Both the position numbers and the translations under genes were made by a program. DNA of 64,000 nt, from NCBI RefSeq assembly GCF_903645305.1, contig NZ_CAHJXO010000003.1, positions 248,001 through 312,000 on the forward strand, read 5' to 3'. A model generated the notes under the pieces. The model had not been told where the DNA came from. It saw only the letters and a list, made by a program, of their open reading frames with translations, and did no database searches. Below, one piece after another: positions 15,889-23,500 of the stretch. The stretch comes from Corynebacterium sp. Marseille-P4321 (lineage in GTDB: Bacteria > Actinomycetota > Actinomycetes > Mycobacteriales > Mycobacteriaceae). Each line of letters begins with the position of its first letter. Positions within the stretch are counted from its first letter, which is position 1.

Positions 15889-16667
15889 TAGATGACCGTC
15901 CCGCCGAAATCGCCGACCAGGTTACGGGTCCAGCCGATGAAGTTGCTCCAGGCGCCGGTGAGCAGCATGAGCCCCACCACGATCATCAGCACCCCGCCGA
16001 TGATCTGGATGGCGCGGGAATGCTTACGAAGAAAGTCGATGGACTTCACCGCCTGCATCGACCCCAGCGCCACCAGCAAAAACGGCAGGCCCAGACCGAT
16101 GCAGTACGCCACGACCAGCAGCACCCCGCGCGCTGCCGTAAGCCCCTGGGTGCCCACAGACACCGAAATGATCGCCGCGAGCGTGGGGCCCAGGCAGGGC
16201 GTCCAGCCGAGGGCGAACACCCCGCCTAAAAGCGGCGCACCGAGGATCGTGGTCCAGCGCTTCGGGCTGAGCCGCGTGTCGCGCTGCAACGCCGGGACGG
16301 CACCCATGAACACGAGCCCCATCACGATGGTCACCACGCCGCCAACGCGCATGAGCGTGTCCGCGTTGAGCTGGATCAAGCTCACCACGCCGAACACCGA
16401 CACTGTGGCCAGCAAGAACACCAGCGTGAACCCCGCGATGAACAACGCGGCCGCGCCCGCCACGCGCGTGTTCTTGCTCTTCACGCGCACACCCTCCTCG
16501 GCGAACTCCATCTCGCCGCCCACCACACCGGTGAGGTACGACATGTAGCCCGGCACCAGCGGGATCACGCACGGCGAGGCGAACGACACCAGCCCCGCCA
16601 ACGCCGCCGCGAACAAGCCGAGCAGAAGGGGCCCGTCGGCCGCGAGGCTGGAAAACGCCTCCCCCAT
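15888..16667 (-). CDS. ccdA: thiol-disulfide electron transporter CcdA
   Basis: 259 residues with six membrane segments. The two redox Cys sit in the paired motifs FASPCVIPLVPGY (about residues 29-41) and GWTPCLGPTLA (about 152-162), both complete. CcdA passes reducing power from the cytoplasm to outer thioredoxin-like proteins, which keep apocytochrome c cysteines reduced for heme attachment. It lies directly after the ResA-like gene and directly before resB, with no gaps. Confidence 0.95.
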   Translation of the reverse strand: MGEAFSSLAADGPLLLGLFAAALAGLVSFASPCVIPLVPGYMSYLTGVVGGEMEFAEEGVRVKSKNTRVAGAAALFIAGFTLVFLLATVSVFGVVSLIQLNADTLMRVGGVVTIVMGLVFMGAVPALQRDTRLSPKRWTTILGAPLLGGVFALGWTPCLGPTLAAIISVSVGTQGLTAARGVLLVVAYCIGLGLPFLLVALGSMQAVKSIDFLRKHSRAIQIIGGVLMIVVGLMLLTGAWSNFIGWTRNLVGDFGGTVI

Positions 16668-17243
16668 CTACGCCTCCTCCTTCAGCCTGTCCACCAATTC
16701 AATGAGCTCGTCCGCCGTGATCTCGCGCAGGAACACCGCGGCCGGGCGGTGCTGCGCGTCCAGCACCACGGTGGTGGGGATGACGGAACTTGGCACCCCG
16801 CCAAGGTGCGCAGCGGTGACAAACGGCGGGTCGTAGATGGACGGGTACGTCACCCCGTTATCGACCACGAAATCGCGGGCGATCTGCGGGTTCGGGTCCC
16901 GCACGTTGATGCCTAAAACGGTGCCGGCAGCATCTTCAAGCAAATGCTCGTGCACGGCCTGCAAGTCGTCCACCTCCGCGCGGCACGGCGCGCACCACTG
17001 CCCCCACGCGTTGAGCACCACGATCTGCCCGTCGAAATCGGACAACGCGATCGTCTCTCCCGGCTCCATCAGGCTCTCGCCCTCGAAGCCATCGAGCGGG
17101 GCGCGCTCCTCCGGCTCGTAGAAAATCTCCGTCTGCCCGCCCGGCGAATGGAAGGAAAACGTCCCCCCGTCGTCGCCACCAGCGCCGCAGCCTGCCAACA
17201 CCAGCGCCGCGGCGGCGCACACGGGCGCGAGGAGCTTTCGCAT
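16668..17243 (-). CDS. ResA/TlpA-type thioredoxin lipoprotein
   Basis: 191 residues. Lipoprotein signal with lipobox LAGC at about residues 16-19. A thioredoxin fold of the TlpA/ResA kind follows, with active site WCAPC (about residues 80-84) and the cis-Pro region SSVIPTTVVLD. Anchored outside the membrane, it would reduce the cysteines of apocytochrome c using electrons from CcdA, encoded by the next gene. It is the first gene of the cytochrome c maturation operon. Confidence 0.9.
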   Translation of the reverse strand: MRKLLAPVCAAAALVLAGCGAGGDDGGTFSFHSPGGQTEIFYEPEERAPLDGFEGESLMEPGETIALSDFDGQIVVLNAWGQWCAPCRAEVDDLQAVHEHLLEDAAGTVLGINVRDPNPQIARDFVVDNGVTYPSIYDPPFVTAAHLGGVPSSVIPTTVVLDAQHRPAAVFLREITADELIELVDRLKEEA

Positions 17244-17284
17244 AAGGTCCTTCTCTTCTCAGGTCTCTTCTCAGATCGCTCTGT

Positions 17285-17896
17285 TTAGATCGATGCAGCG
17301 GGCGTTGCGTACGTAAAGTCAACAACACGCCCCGCCTCAAGCACAAGTGAGGTCACCGAGGCCAGGTCGCACTCGCGCCTCATGTGCGCCAGTCGTTTGC
17401 CCTGCACGTGGCGCTGCACCATGACAATCGGCAGCTGGTGCGACACCAACACAGCCTCGCGGCCCTCGGCCTTCGACGCCGCGTGATCCACCTCTTTGAG
17501 CATGCGCGCAAGAATCTCGTCGTACGGCTCGCCCCAGCTCGGCTCGAACGGGTTCGTCATGTGGCGCCAGCGGATCGGGTTGAGCAGCTGCGTGCGCCAC
17601 CCCTTGGTGCGAAGCCCCTCGAAAGTGTTCGCGGCCTCAATGATGTCCTCGCGGGTATCGATGTCTAGTCCCGTGACCTCAGCGATCGGTTCCGCCGTCT
17701 CTTGGGCGCGCTCCAGCGGCGACGCCGCGAGGTATACCACGTCGCGGCCCTCGAAAAAACGGGCCGTTTTTGCCGCCATGGATTTCCCGCGCGAAGACAA
17801 GTGGTAGCCCGGCATGCGCCCGTAGAGCACCTGTTTCGGGTTGTACACCTCGCCGTGGCGGACCAAGTGCACTGTGGTGCGCTTTTGTTCTTCCAT
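17285..17896 (-). CDS. histidine phosphatase family protein (phosphoglycerate-mutase-like)
   Basis: 203 residues. The catalytic LVRHGEVYNP (about residues 10-19) carries the phosphohistidine, SPLERAQETAE supplies the second Arg, and a SHQLP stretch (about residue 150) gives the second catalytic His. This is the usual branch-2 size. True glycolytic activity is unlikely because gpmA is encoded elsewhere in this window; a phosphatase role is more likely. It lies 15 bases behind hemL on the same strand, an order I recall from C. glutamicum, so it is likely in one transcript with hemL. Confidence 0.8.
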   Translation of the reverse strand: MEEQKRTTVHLVRHGEVYNPKQVLYGRMPGYHLSSRGKSMAAKTARFFEGRDVVYLAASPLERAQETAEPIAEVTGLDIDTREDIIEAANTFEGLRTKGWRTQLLNPIRWRHMTNPFEPSWGEPYDEILARMLKEVDHAASKAEGREAVLVSHQLPIVMVQRHVQGKRLAHMRRECDLASVTSLVLEAGRVVDFTYATPAASI

Positions 17897-17911
17897 CGCC
17901 TACGTCTCCGC

Positions 17912-19228
17912 CTAAGCCTCAGCCTGCGCCGCGGCCTTCGCTGCCGCGCCGAGCGCCTCTTCGATGCGGCCGAAGTCCTCGCCGGTCAGAGCGGTGGAGA
18001 CGAACCACGTCTCGAATGCGCTCGGCGGCGCGTACACGCCAGCATCCAGCAGCGCGTGGAAGAACGGGGCGTAACGGAACGTCTCCGCCGCCTGCATCTC
18101 GGCGAAGTTCGTCCCCTCGCCTTCCGCGAAGCGCACAGAAAGCATCGTCGCGGCGCGCTGAATGTGGTGCGCCACCCCCTCGCGCTCCAACGCCTCGGAA
18201 ATCAGCCGCGCCAACGTGTCCGCGTTTTCCTGCAGCGCCGGGTACGCATCCTCGCTGGCCAGGCGCAGCGACGCCATGCCAGCCGCCATGGCAACCGGGT
18301 TACCGGACAAGGTGCCCGCTTGGTACACCGGCCCATTCGGGGCGAGGCGCTCCATGACATCCTTGCGCCCACCGAACGCCGCCGCCGGCAGCCCGCCGGA
18401 AATCACCTTGCCGAAGGTGGTCAGGTCGCCCGCTACACCGTCCACGCCGTACCAGCCGGAGTAGGACGTGCGGAAGCCCGTCATCACCTCATCGACGATC
18501 AACAGCGCACCGTCCGCGTGCGCGATCTCCTTCAGCTTCGCGTTGAAGTTGTCCTGCGGGGCGACGGTGCCCATGTTGCCGCAGGCCGCTTCCGTGATAA
18601 TCACCGCGATCTCGCCCGGGTGCTCGAGGAACGCCCGCTCCACCGCCGCCACATCGTTGTACGGCACCACGATGGTGTCCGCGGCCTGCGCACCGGTTAC
18701 GCCCGGGGAATCCGGCAAGGCAAACGTCGCCAAGCCTGAGCCCGCCGACGCCAACAACGCATCCACGTGCCCGTGATAGCAACCCTCAAACTTGAGCACC
18801 TTTGGCCGGCCAGTGAAACCGCGCGCCAAACGCACCGCAGACATCGTCGCCTCGGTACCGGAGTTGACCATGCGCACCTCATCCACGCTGGTGCGCTGCG
18901 TGATCATCTCCGCGATCTGCACCTCCGCCTCCGTCGGCGCGCCGAAGCTCAAGCCGTGCGAGAGCGCCTCATTGACCGCGGACACAATCTCCGGGTGCGC
19001 GTGGCCGTGCAGCATCGGGCCCCACGAACCGACGAGGTCCACGTAAGAGTTCCCGTCCACGTCGATAAGCTGCGAACCCTGCGCACTCGCAATGAACCGG
19101 GTCTGCCCGCCCACCGAGCCAAACGCGCGCACCGGCGAGTTCACCCCGCCGGGGGTCACGCGCTGAGCGCGCTGGAAAAGCTCGTGGGAGCGGGTGGTGT
19201 TCGCTGAGGTCGGGTTCTGGGCAGTCAT
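17912..19228 (-). CDS. hemL: glutamate-1-semialdehyde 2,1-aminomutase
   Basis: 438 residues, class III aminotransferase fold. Seen: the gating region [20 protein letters not shown], the PLP-contacting [10 protein letters not shown], the VDEVMTGFR Asp, and the PLP-binding Lys in [15 protein letters not shown] (about residue 273). It turns glutamate-1-semialdehyde into 5-aminolevulinate, the second step of the C5 route that starts with HemA, also in this window. It lies downstream of the hemE-hemY pair but separated by a DedA gene on the same strand and a reductase gene on the other. Confidence 0.95.
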   Translation of the reverse strand: MTAQNPTSANTTRSHELFQRAQRVTPGGVNSPVRAFGSVGGQTRFIASAQGSQLIDVDGNSYVDLVGSWGPMLHGHAHPEIVSAVNEALSHGLSFGAPTEAEVQIAEMITQRTSVDEVRMVNSGTEATMSAVRLARGFTGRPKVLKFEGCYHGHVDALLASAGSGLATFALPDSPGVTGAQAADTIVVPYNDVAAVERAFLEHPGEIAVIITEAACGNMGTVAPQDNFNAKLKEIAHADGALLIVDEVMTGFRTSYSGWYGVDGVAGDLTTFGKVISGGLPAAAFGGRKDVMERLAPNGPVYQAGTLSGNPVAMAAGMASLRLASEDAYPALQENADTLARLISEALEREGVAHHIQRAATMLSVRFAEGEGTNFAEMQAAETFRYAPFFHALLDAGVYAPPSAFETWFVSTALTGEDFGRIEEALGAAAKAAAQAEA

Positions 19229-19248
19229 GGTTGTCTATCGTAGGCCAT

Positions 19249-20091
19249 ATGAGAATCGCGTTTTTAGGCCTCGGCCGCATGGGCACTGAACTGGCACTCA
19301 AACTTGTTGGCGACCACGAGCTCACAGTGTGGAACCGCACCGCATCCAAGTGCGAACCGCTGGTGGCAAAGGGCGCCACCGCCGCCGCGTCGCCCTCGGA
19401 GGCCGTCGAGGGCGCAGAGCTGGTGATCACTTCGCTCTTCGGCCCCGACGACATCCGCTCCGTAGTCATCGAACCCGCCCTCATCCCAGACGGCGTGACC
19501 TGGGCGGACGCCACCACCATCTCGCCCGACGACGCCACCGAGTTCGCCGCCGCCGTGCCCGGCTTCGTGCACACCCCGGTGGTCGGCTCGCTGCCGCCCG
19601 CGCGCGAAGGCAAGCTCGGCGTGTACGTCGGAGGAGCAGATGCTTATCGACGCTCCCGTGTCGCCACTGTCGTCGCCCCGTGGGCCGCCGCCAACCCGGA
19701 ACGCCTGGTAGAAGTCGAATCGGCCGCCGACGCAGCCGTAGGCAAACTGCTGGCAAACCTCGCGCTTGCGGTGTCCTTGGAGGGGTTCCGCGAAGCCCTG
19801 GATCTGGGTGCCGCGCAGGGCATTTCCGCAGAGCAGGTGGTGAAGATGCTGCGTGGGACGGGCCTGGAGTTCATCGTGAACATGAAAGCCCCGTTCGTGC
19901 TGGGTGAGCGTTCCACCGACCCCGGCGACTTCTCCGTCGACGCGATTGCGAAGGACGCGCGGTTGATGCTCGACGCCGCCGACAGCACCGACCTGCCCGC
20001 CGTGCGTGCGGCACTTGCGTCGCTTGAGGCGCAGCAGGACGCCGGCCACGGCGACGAGGACCTCTCCTCCGTGGTGGTGTACCGGGACTAG
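19249..20091 (+). CDS. NAD(P)-dependent 3-hydroxyacid-dehydrogenase-like protein
   Basis: 280 residues from the ATG at 19249 (18 bases into the longer frame). A Rossmann start IAFLGLGRMGTELA (residues 3-16) and the NRTASKCEPL region that contacts NADP are clear, and the all-helical second half follows with the catalytic-Lys region DAAVGKLLANLALAVSLEGF (about residues 160-179). This is the beta-hydroxyacid dehydrogenase family (3-hydroxyisobutyrate dehydrogenase, GarR and imine reductases). The substrate is unknown. It is divergent from hemL with a 20-base gap. A copy of the 11-base word at 19642 is read here as AYRR, a codon phase not used elsewhere. Confidence 0.82.
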   Translation: MRIAFLGLGRMGTELALKLVGDHELTVWNRTASKCEPLVAKGATAAASPSEAVEGAELVITSLFGPDDIRSVVIEPALIPDGVTWADATTISPDDATEFAAAVPGFVHTPVVGSLPPAREGKLGVYVGGADAYRRSRVATVVAPWAAANPERLVEVESAADAAVGKLLANLALAVSLEGFREALDLGAAQGISAEQVVKMLRGTGLEFIVNMKAPFVLGERSTDPGDFSVDAIAKDARLMLDAADSTDLPAVRAALASLEAQQDAGHGDEDLSSVVVYRD

Positions 20092-20135
20092 GTGGCCTGG
20101 TTGGCGCCCCTGCCCCCGGCCGGAAACGGGCCCTG

Positions 20136-20954
20136 CTAGTGAGACGCGTCGACTGCCCCGCCCATCGTCATCTGGGCTGCTTTCTCCTTCTTCGACTGGT
20201 TGCGGAACACGCCCACGAACACGACCACAATCAGGGCGATCGCGATCCAGTTGGCCACCTTCGCGTACTGGTCAAGCACGTACACCACGGGTTCGCCGAT
20301 CCACCAGCCCAGCCCCAGGTACAAAAACGACCACAGCGTCTTCGAGATGAAGTCCAAAAGCATGAACTTGCCCACCGGCATGCCGGTAATGCCCATCAGC
20401 ACGAACACGACGAACGCGATGGGCAGCGGGATCGGCAGGTACGCCAGGAAGATGCCCAGCCAGCCGAGCTTCACCGCCCACCCTTCGACACGCTCGATGT
20501 TGCGGGCGGCGCGCTTCGAGTTCGCGCCCTGCACTTCCAGGATGCCGCGGCCCCACAGTTTGCCGGCCCACCAGTAGATCCAGTCGAACTTGATGGCCAC
20601 CACGGAGCCGATGAGCAGCATGACAAGCCAGTGGTCGGCTTGCCCCACCGCGGCCAGCGCACCTGTGGATGCCGCGCCGAGGCGCGAGCCGGTCAGGGCC
20701 AGCATGATCGGCGGGTCGAGGCCCAGAAGCCACGCACGCAGCGGGATCATGGCCATGCCGAACAGGCCCGCAAACCCGAACCAGGCGAGGCACCAGTAGT
20801 CCGCCTTCGTGGGTTTGGAGTTCCACGGCAGGCCCTCTTCTTCCCACCACTCCTTCTCCGCCGCAGTCTCGGCCGAAGTGTCCCCCGAAGTCTGCGCCGA
20901 AGTCTGGGCCGAAGATTCTTCGGCCTGCTCGGCGTCGCGCGCGTGTGATTCCAT
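20136..20954 (-). CDS. DedA-family membrane protein
   Basis: 272 residues. The first 45 are a polar, low-complexity stretch of Ser, Thr, Ala and Glu with imperfect SAQT/SGDT/SAET repeats, ending in KEWWEEEGLPW. Five or so membrane segments follow. The DedA (SNARE-associated) hallmarks are visible: FDWIYWWAGKLWGR (about residues 144-157), then LAYLPIPLPIAFVVFVLMGI and a helix with FISKTLWSFLYLGLG. DedA proteins move or flip membrane lipids and support proton-motive force. Its gene stands between hemY and the reductase gene, 35 bases after the hemY stop. Confidence 0.8.
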   Translation of the reverse strand: MESHARDAEQAEESSAQTSAQTSGDTSAETAAEKEWWEEEGLPWNSKPTKADYWCLAWFGFAGLFGMAMIPLRAWLLGLDPPIMLALTGSRLGAASTGALAAVGQADHWLVMLLIGSVVAIKFDWIYWWAGKLWGRGILEVQGANSKRAARNIERVEGWAVKLGWLGIFLAYLPIPLPIAFVVFVLMGITGMPVGKFMLLDFISKTLWSFLYLGLGWWIGEPVVYVLDQYAKVANWIAIALIVVVFVGVFRNQSKKEKAAQMTMGGAVDASH

Positions 20955-20989
20955 AGGTGATCAACCTAGTGCACGCGGCGCGGAAACCC

Positions 20990-22378
20990 CTAGGTTTGCA
21001 GTTGCTTTGCGACGGCTGCCGCTACCACCCGTGCGTCCGCCACCACCGCCGGCACCCCCACACCCGCGGCCCAAGCGCCGGTGACGGAGATGCCGTCGAG
21101 CCCCTCGAGTGCGCCGCGGACCTCTGCCACGGTGGCCAAGTGGTGCTCGTCGAAGCGTGGCAGGCCGCCGAGCCAACGCTGCACGTAGATTTCCTCCAGG
21201 CCGGCTTCGCGGCCGTCAAAGCCGGTGATGGTTTTCAGGTCGTCGAGGGCCCAGTCCACCAGGTCGTCCTCGTCGGCGCTCATGGCGATGGTGTCGCCGA
21301 AGCGGCCGAAGCTGGCGCGCACCAGTGCGCCGCCCCGCTCGGCGAGGTGTGGCCACTTGCGCGAGGAGAACGTGAATGCCTTCGCGGTGACGTCTTCGGC
21401 GCCGTTGGCGACGAGGACGCCGGAGTTTTGCGGCAGCCCCTCGTCGTTAGCAAAGCGCATGCCCACTACTACCGAGTTCGCCAGCTTCACGCTCTTGAGC
21501 GACTCCGCGGCCTCGGGCGCGAGCGGCTTGAGCAGCAGCGCGGCGGTGGGGGCGGGCACGGCGACGATCACGTGGTCGTAGACCGTGTCCTCGCCGCCCT
21601 TCAGCTTGAAACCCCCGTTGGGGGCGGGTTCGATGCCGGAGATGAACGCGTCGATGTAGATGTCCGCGCCGGACTGCTCCGCGAGCGCCTCGTAGACCTC
21701 CTGGTAGCCCTCCTTGAACGCGTTGAATACCGCGCCGTGGCCGGTGGGCATCTCGCGGCGCGAGCGCTCCAGGTTCGCCACGGCGCCGGAGAGGGTCACC
21801 AGCCCGTCGGCGGCCATGCGGTCGAGTTCCCCGGCCAGCTGCGGGACGGTGGCGCGCAGGCCCAGGTCGTCGGCCGTGCAGGAGTACACCCCGCCGAGTA
21901 GCGCGGAGACAATGTTGTCCACCACTTCGTCTCCGTAGCGCTCACGTACCAGCGCGCCCACGTTGACGTCGCCGCCGATTTCCCACTCGAAGCCGGTCTC
22001 GCCTTCGGCGTCGATACGCGCTGCGGTCTCCTCGCTGACCAGGTGCTTCACCGTCTCGGAGGTGGACGGGATGCCCATCACACCGCCGGTCGGCAGCTGG
22101 CGTGCCTCGCCGTCGACCCACACAAGCGAGCGCAGGCCGGACGGCTCCATCAACGAGTCACCCAGGCCGAGCTCGCGGAAAAACTCGACCGCGTCGGTGC
22201 GGCGCGCCAAGAAAGCTTCCGCGCCCATGTCGGTTGGCCCGCCCTCGAACGCGACGGTGTGCAGCTTGCCGCCAATACGGTCGGTCGCTTCGTACACGTC
22301 CACCTTGGCGCCGGTATCGCGCAGCTCGTACGCGCAGGTCAGGCCTGCCAAGCCGGCGCCGATGATTGCGATGTTCAT
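20990..22378 (-). CDS. hemY: coproporphyrinogen III/protoporphyrinogen oxidase (HemY type)
   Basis: 462 residues. N-terminal FAD-binding IIGAGLAGLTCAYELRD (residues 5-21) and the usual C-terminal GAWAAGVGVPAVVADA region. In Actinobacteria this enzyme (also called CgoX) oxidises coproporphyrinogen III to coproporphyrin III in the coproporphyrin-dependent heme route. It also appears as HemG in some annotations. Its ATG overlaps the hemE stop by one base, so hemE and hemY are translationally coupled. Confidence 0.93.
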   Translation of the reverse strand: MNIAIIGAGLAGLTCAYELRDTGAKVDVYEATDRIGGKLHTVAFEGGPTDMGAEAFLARRTDAVEFFRELGLGDSLMEPSGLRSLVWVDGEARQLPTGGVMGIPSTSETVKHLVSEETAARIDAEGETGFEWEIGGDVNVGALVRERYGDEVVDNIVSALLGGVYSCTADDLGLRATVPQLAGELDRMAADGLVTLSGAVANLERSRREMPTGHGAVFNAFKEGYQEVYEALAEQSGADIYIDAFISGIEPAPNGGFKLKGGEDTVYDHVIVAVPAPTAALLLKPLAPEAAESLKSVKLANSVVVGMRFANDEGLPQNSGVLVANGAEDVTAKAFTFSSRKWPHLAERGGALVRASFGRFGDTIAMSADEDDLVDWALDDLKTITGFDGREAGLEEIYVQRWLGGLPRFDEHHLATVAEVRGALEGLDGISVTGAWAAGVGVPAVVADARVVAAAVAKQLQT

Positions 22379-23472
22379 TAGGCCTCCTCTTCAAGCCCTT
22401 CAAGCTCTTCGTGGATGATGCGCACAGCCTCGGTCACGGCGTCCGCGTCGGTGGTGGGCAGCACGCCGTGGCCCAGGTTGAAAATGTGGCCGGTGGCCAG
22501 GCCTGCGTCGATGGCGCGCGCGGCCTCGCCCTTGATGCGGGTCACCTCGCGGCGCACCACGTCTTCCCCGGCGAAGAGCATGGCGGGGTCGAGGTTGCCT
22601 TGGAGCACACGTGGCGTCGTAAAGCGTGCTGCCGCAACGTCGAGTGGCACACGCCAATCGACGCCCATGACCTCGCTGCCCGCCTCGCTCATCGCGCCGA
22701 GCAGCTCGCCGGTGGCCACGCCGAAGTGGATGCGCGGAATCTCGCCCGCGACCGACTCCAGGATCTCGGTGGAGTACGGCAGGACATACTCGCGGTAGTC
22801 GCGCTCGGTGAGAAAACCCGCCCAGGAATCGAACAGCTGCATCGCGTCGATGCCCGCCTCGACCTGCGTGCGCAGGAACGCCTTGATGGTGGGCACAAGC
22901 CGGCGCATGAGCGTGTGCCACGTCTCCGGGTCGGCGTGCATCATCGCCTTGGTCCGCTCGTGGTTCTTGCTCGGCCCGCCCTCCACGAGGTAGCTGGCCA
23001 GCGTAAAAGGCGCCCCCACGAAGCCGATGAGCGCCTGGGTGTCGCTGAGCTCGTCCAGGATGATCCGGATGCCGTCGGCCACTTCCTGCACGTCGCCTTC
23101 GAGCAGAGGCAGCTTATCGACGTCCTGACGGCTCCTCACCGGCGCCCCCACCACCGGGCCTTTCCCCGGCACGATCTCCACGTCCACCCCGGCTGCCTTG
23201 AGCGGGACCACGATGTCGGAGAACAAAATCGCCGCGTCAACGTCGTGGCGGCGCACCGGCTGCAGCGTAATTTCGGCGAGCAGCTCCGGCATGAAACACG
23301 AGTCCAGCATGGCAATACCCTCGCGCACCTTGCGATACTCCGGAAGCGAGCGGCCCGCCTGGCGCATGAACCACACCGGGGTTCGGGTTGGGGTGCGGCC
23401 CAAGGCGGCGTCGATGAGCGGGGCGTGTGCAAGCTGACGTCTCTGCGTGCGTCCATGTGCGGTGCCGGTCAT
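22378..23472 (-). CDS. hemE: uroporphyrinogen III decarboxylase
   Basis: 364 residues from the ATG at 23472; the longer frame would overlap the neighbouring ATPase-like gene. The family signature TPVWFMRQAGRSLPEYRKVR (about residues 30-49) with the catalytic Arg pair, the ILFSDIVVPL Asp and the FGVATGELLGAM His region are present or nearly so. It removes four carboxyl groups from uroporphyrinogen III to give coproporphyrinogen III. It overlaps hemY by one base and starts 28 bases after the ATPase-like gene ends. Confidence 0.95.
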   Translation of the reverse strand: MTGTAHGRTQRRQLAHAPLIDAALGRTPTRTPVWFMRQAGRSLPEYRKVREGIAMLDSCFMPELLAEITLQPVRRHDVDAAILFSDIVVPLKAAGVDVEIVPGKGPVVGAPVRSRQDVDKLPLLEGDVQEVADGIRIILDELSDTQALIGFVGAPFTLASYLVEGGPSKNHERTKAMMHADPETWHTLMRRLVPTIKAFLRTQVEAGIDAMQLFDSWAGFLTERDYREYVLPYSTEILESVAGEIPRIHFGVATGELLGAMSEAGSEVMGVDWRVPLDVAAARFTTPRVLQGNLDPAMLFAGEDVVRREVTRIKGEAARAIDAGLATGHIFNLGHGVLPTTDADAVTEAVRIIHEELEGLEEEA

Positions 23473-23500
23473 GCTTTCCAAGCCTACCGGTGCCGCCGAT

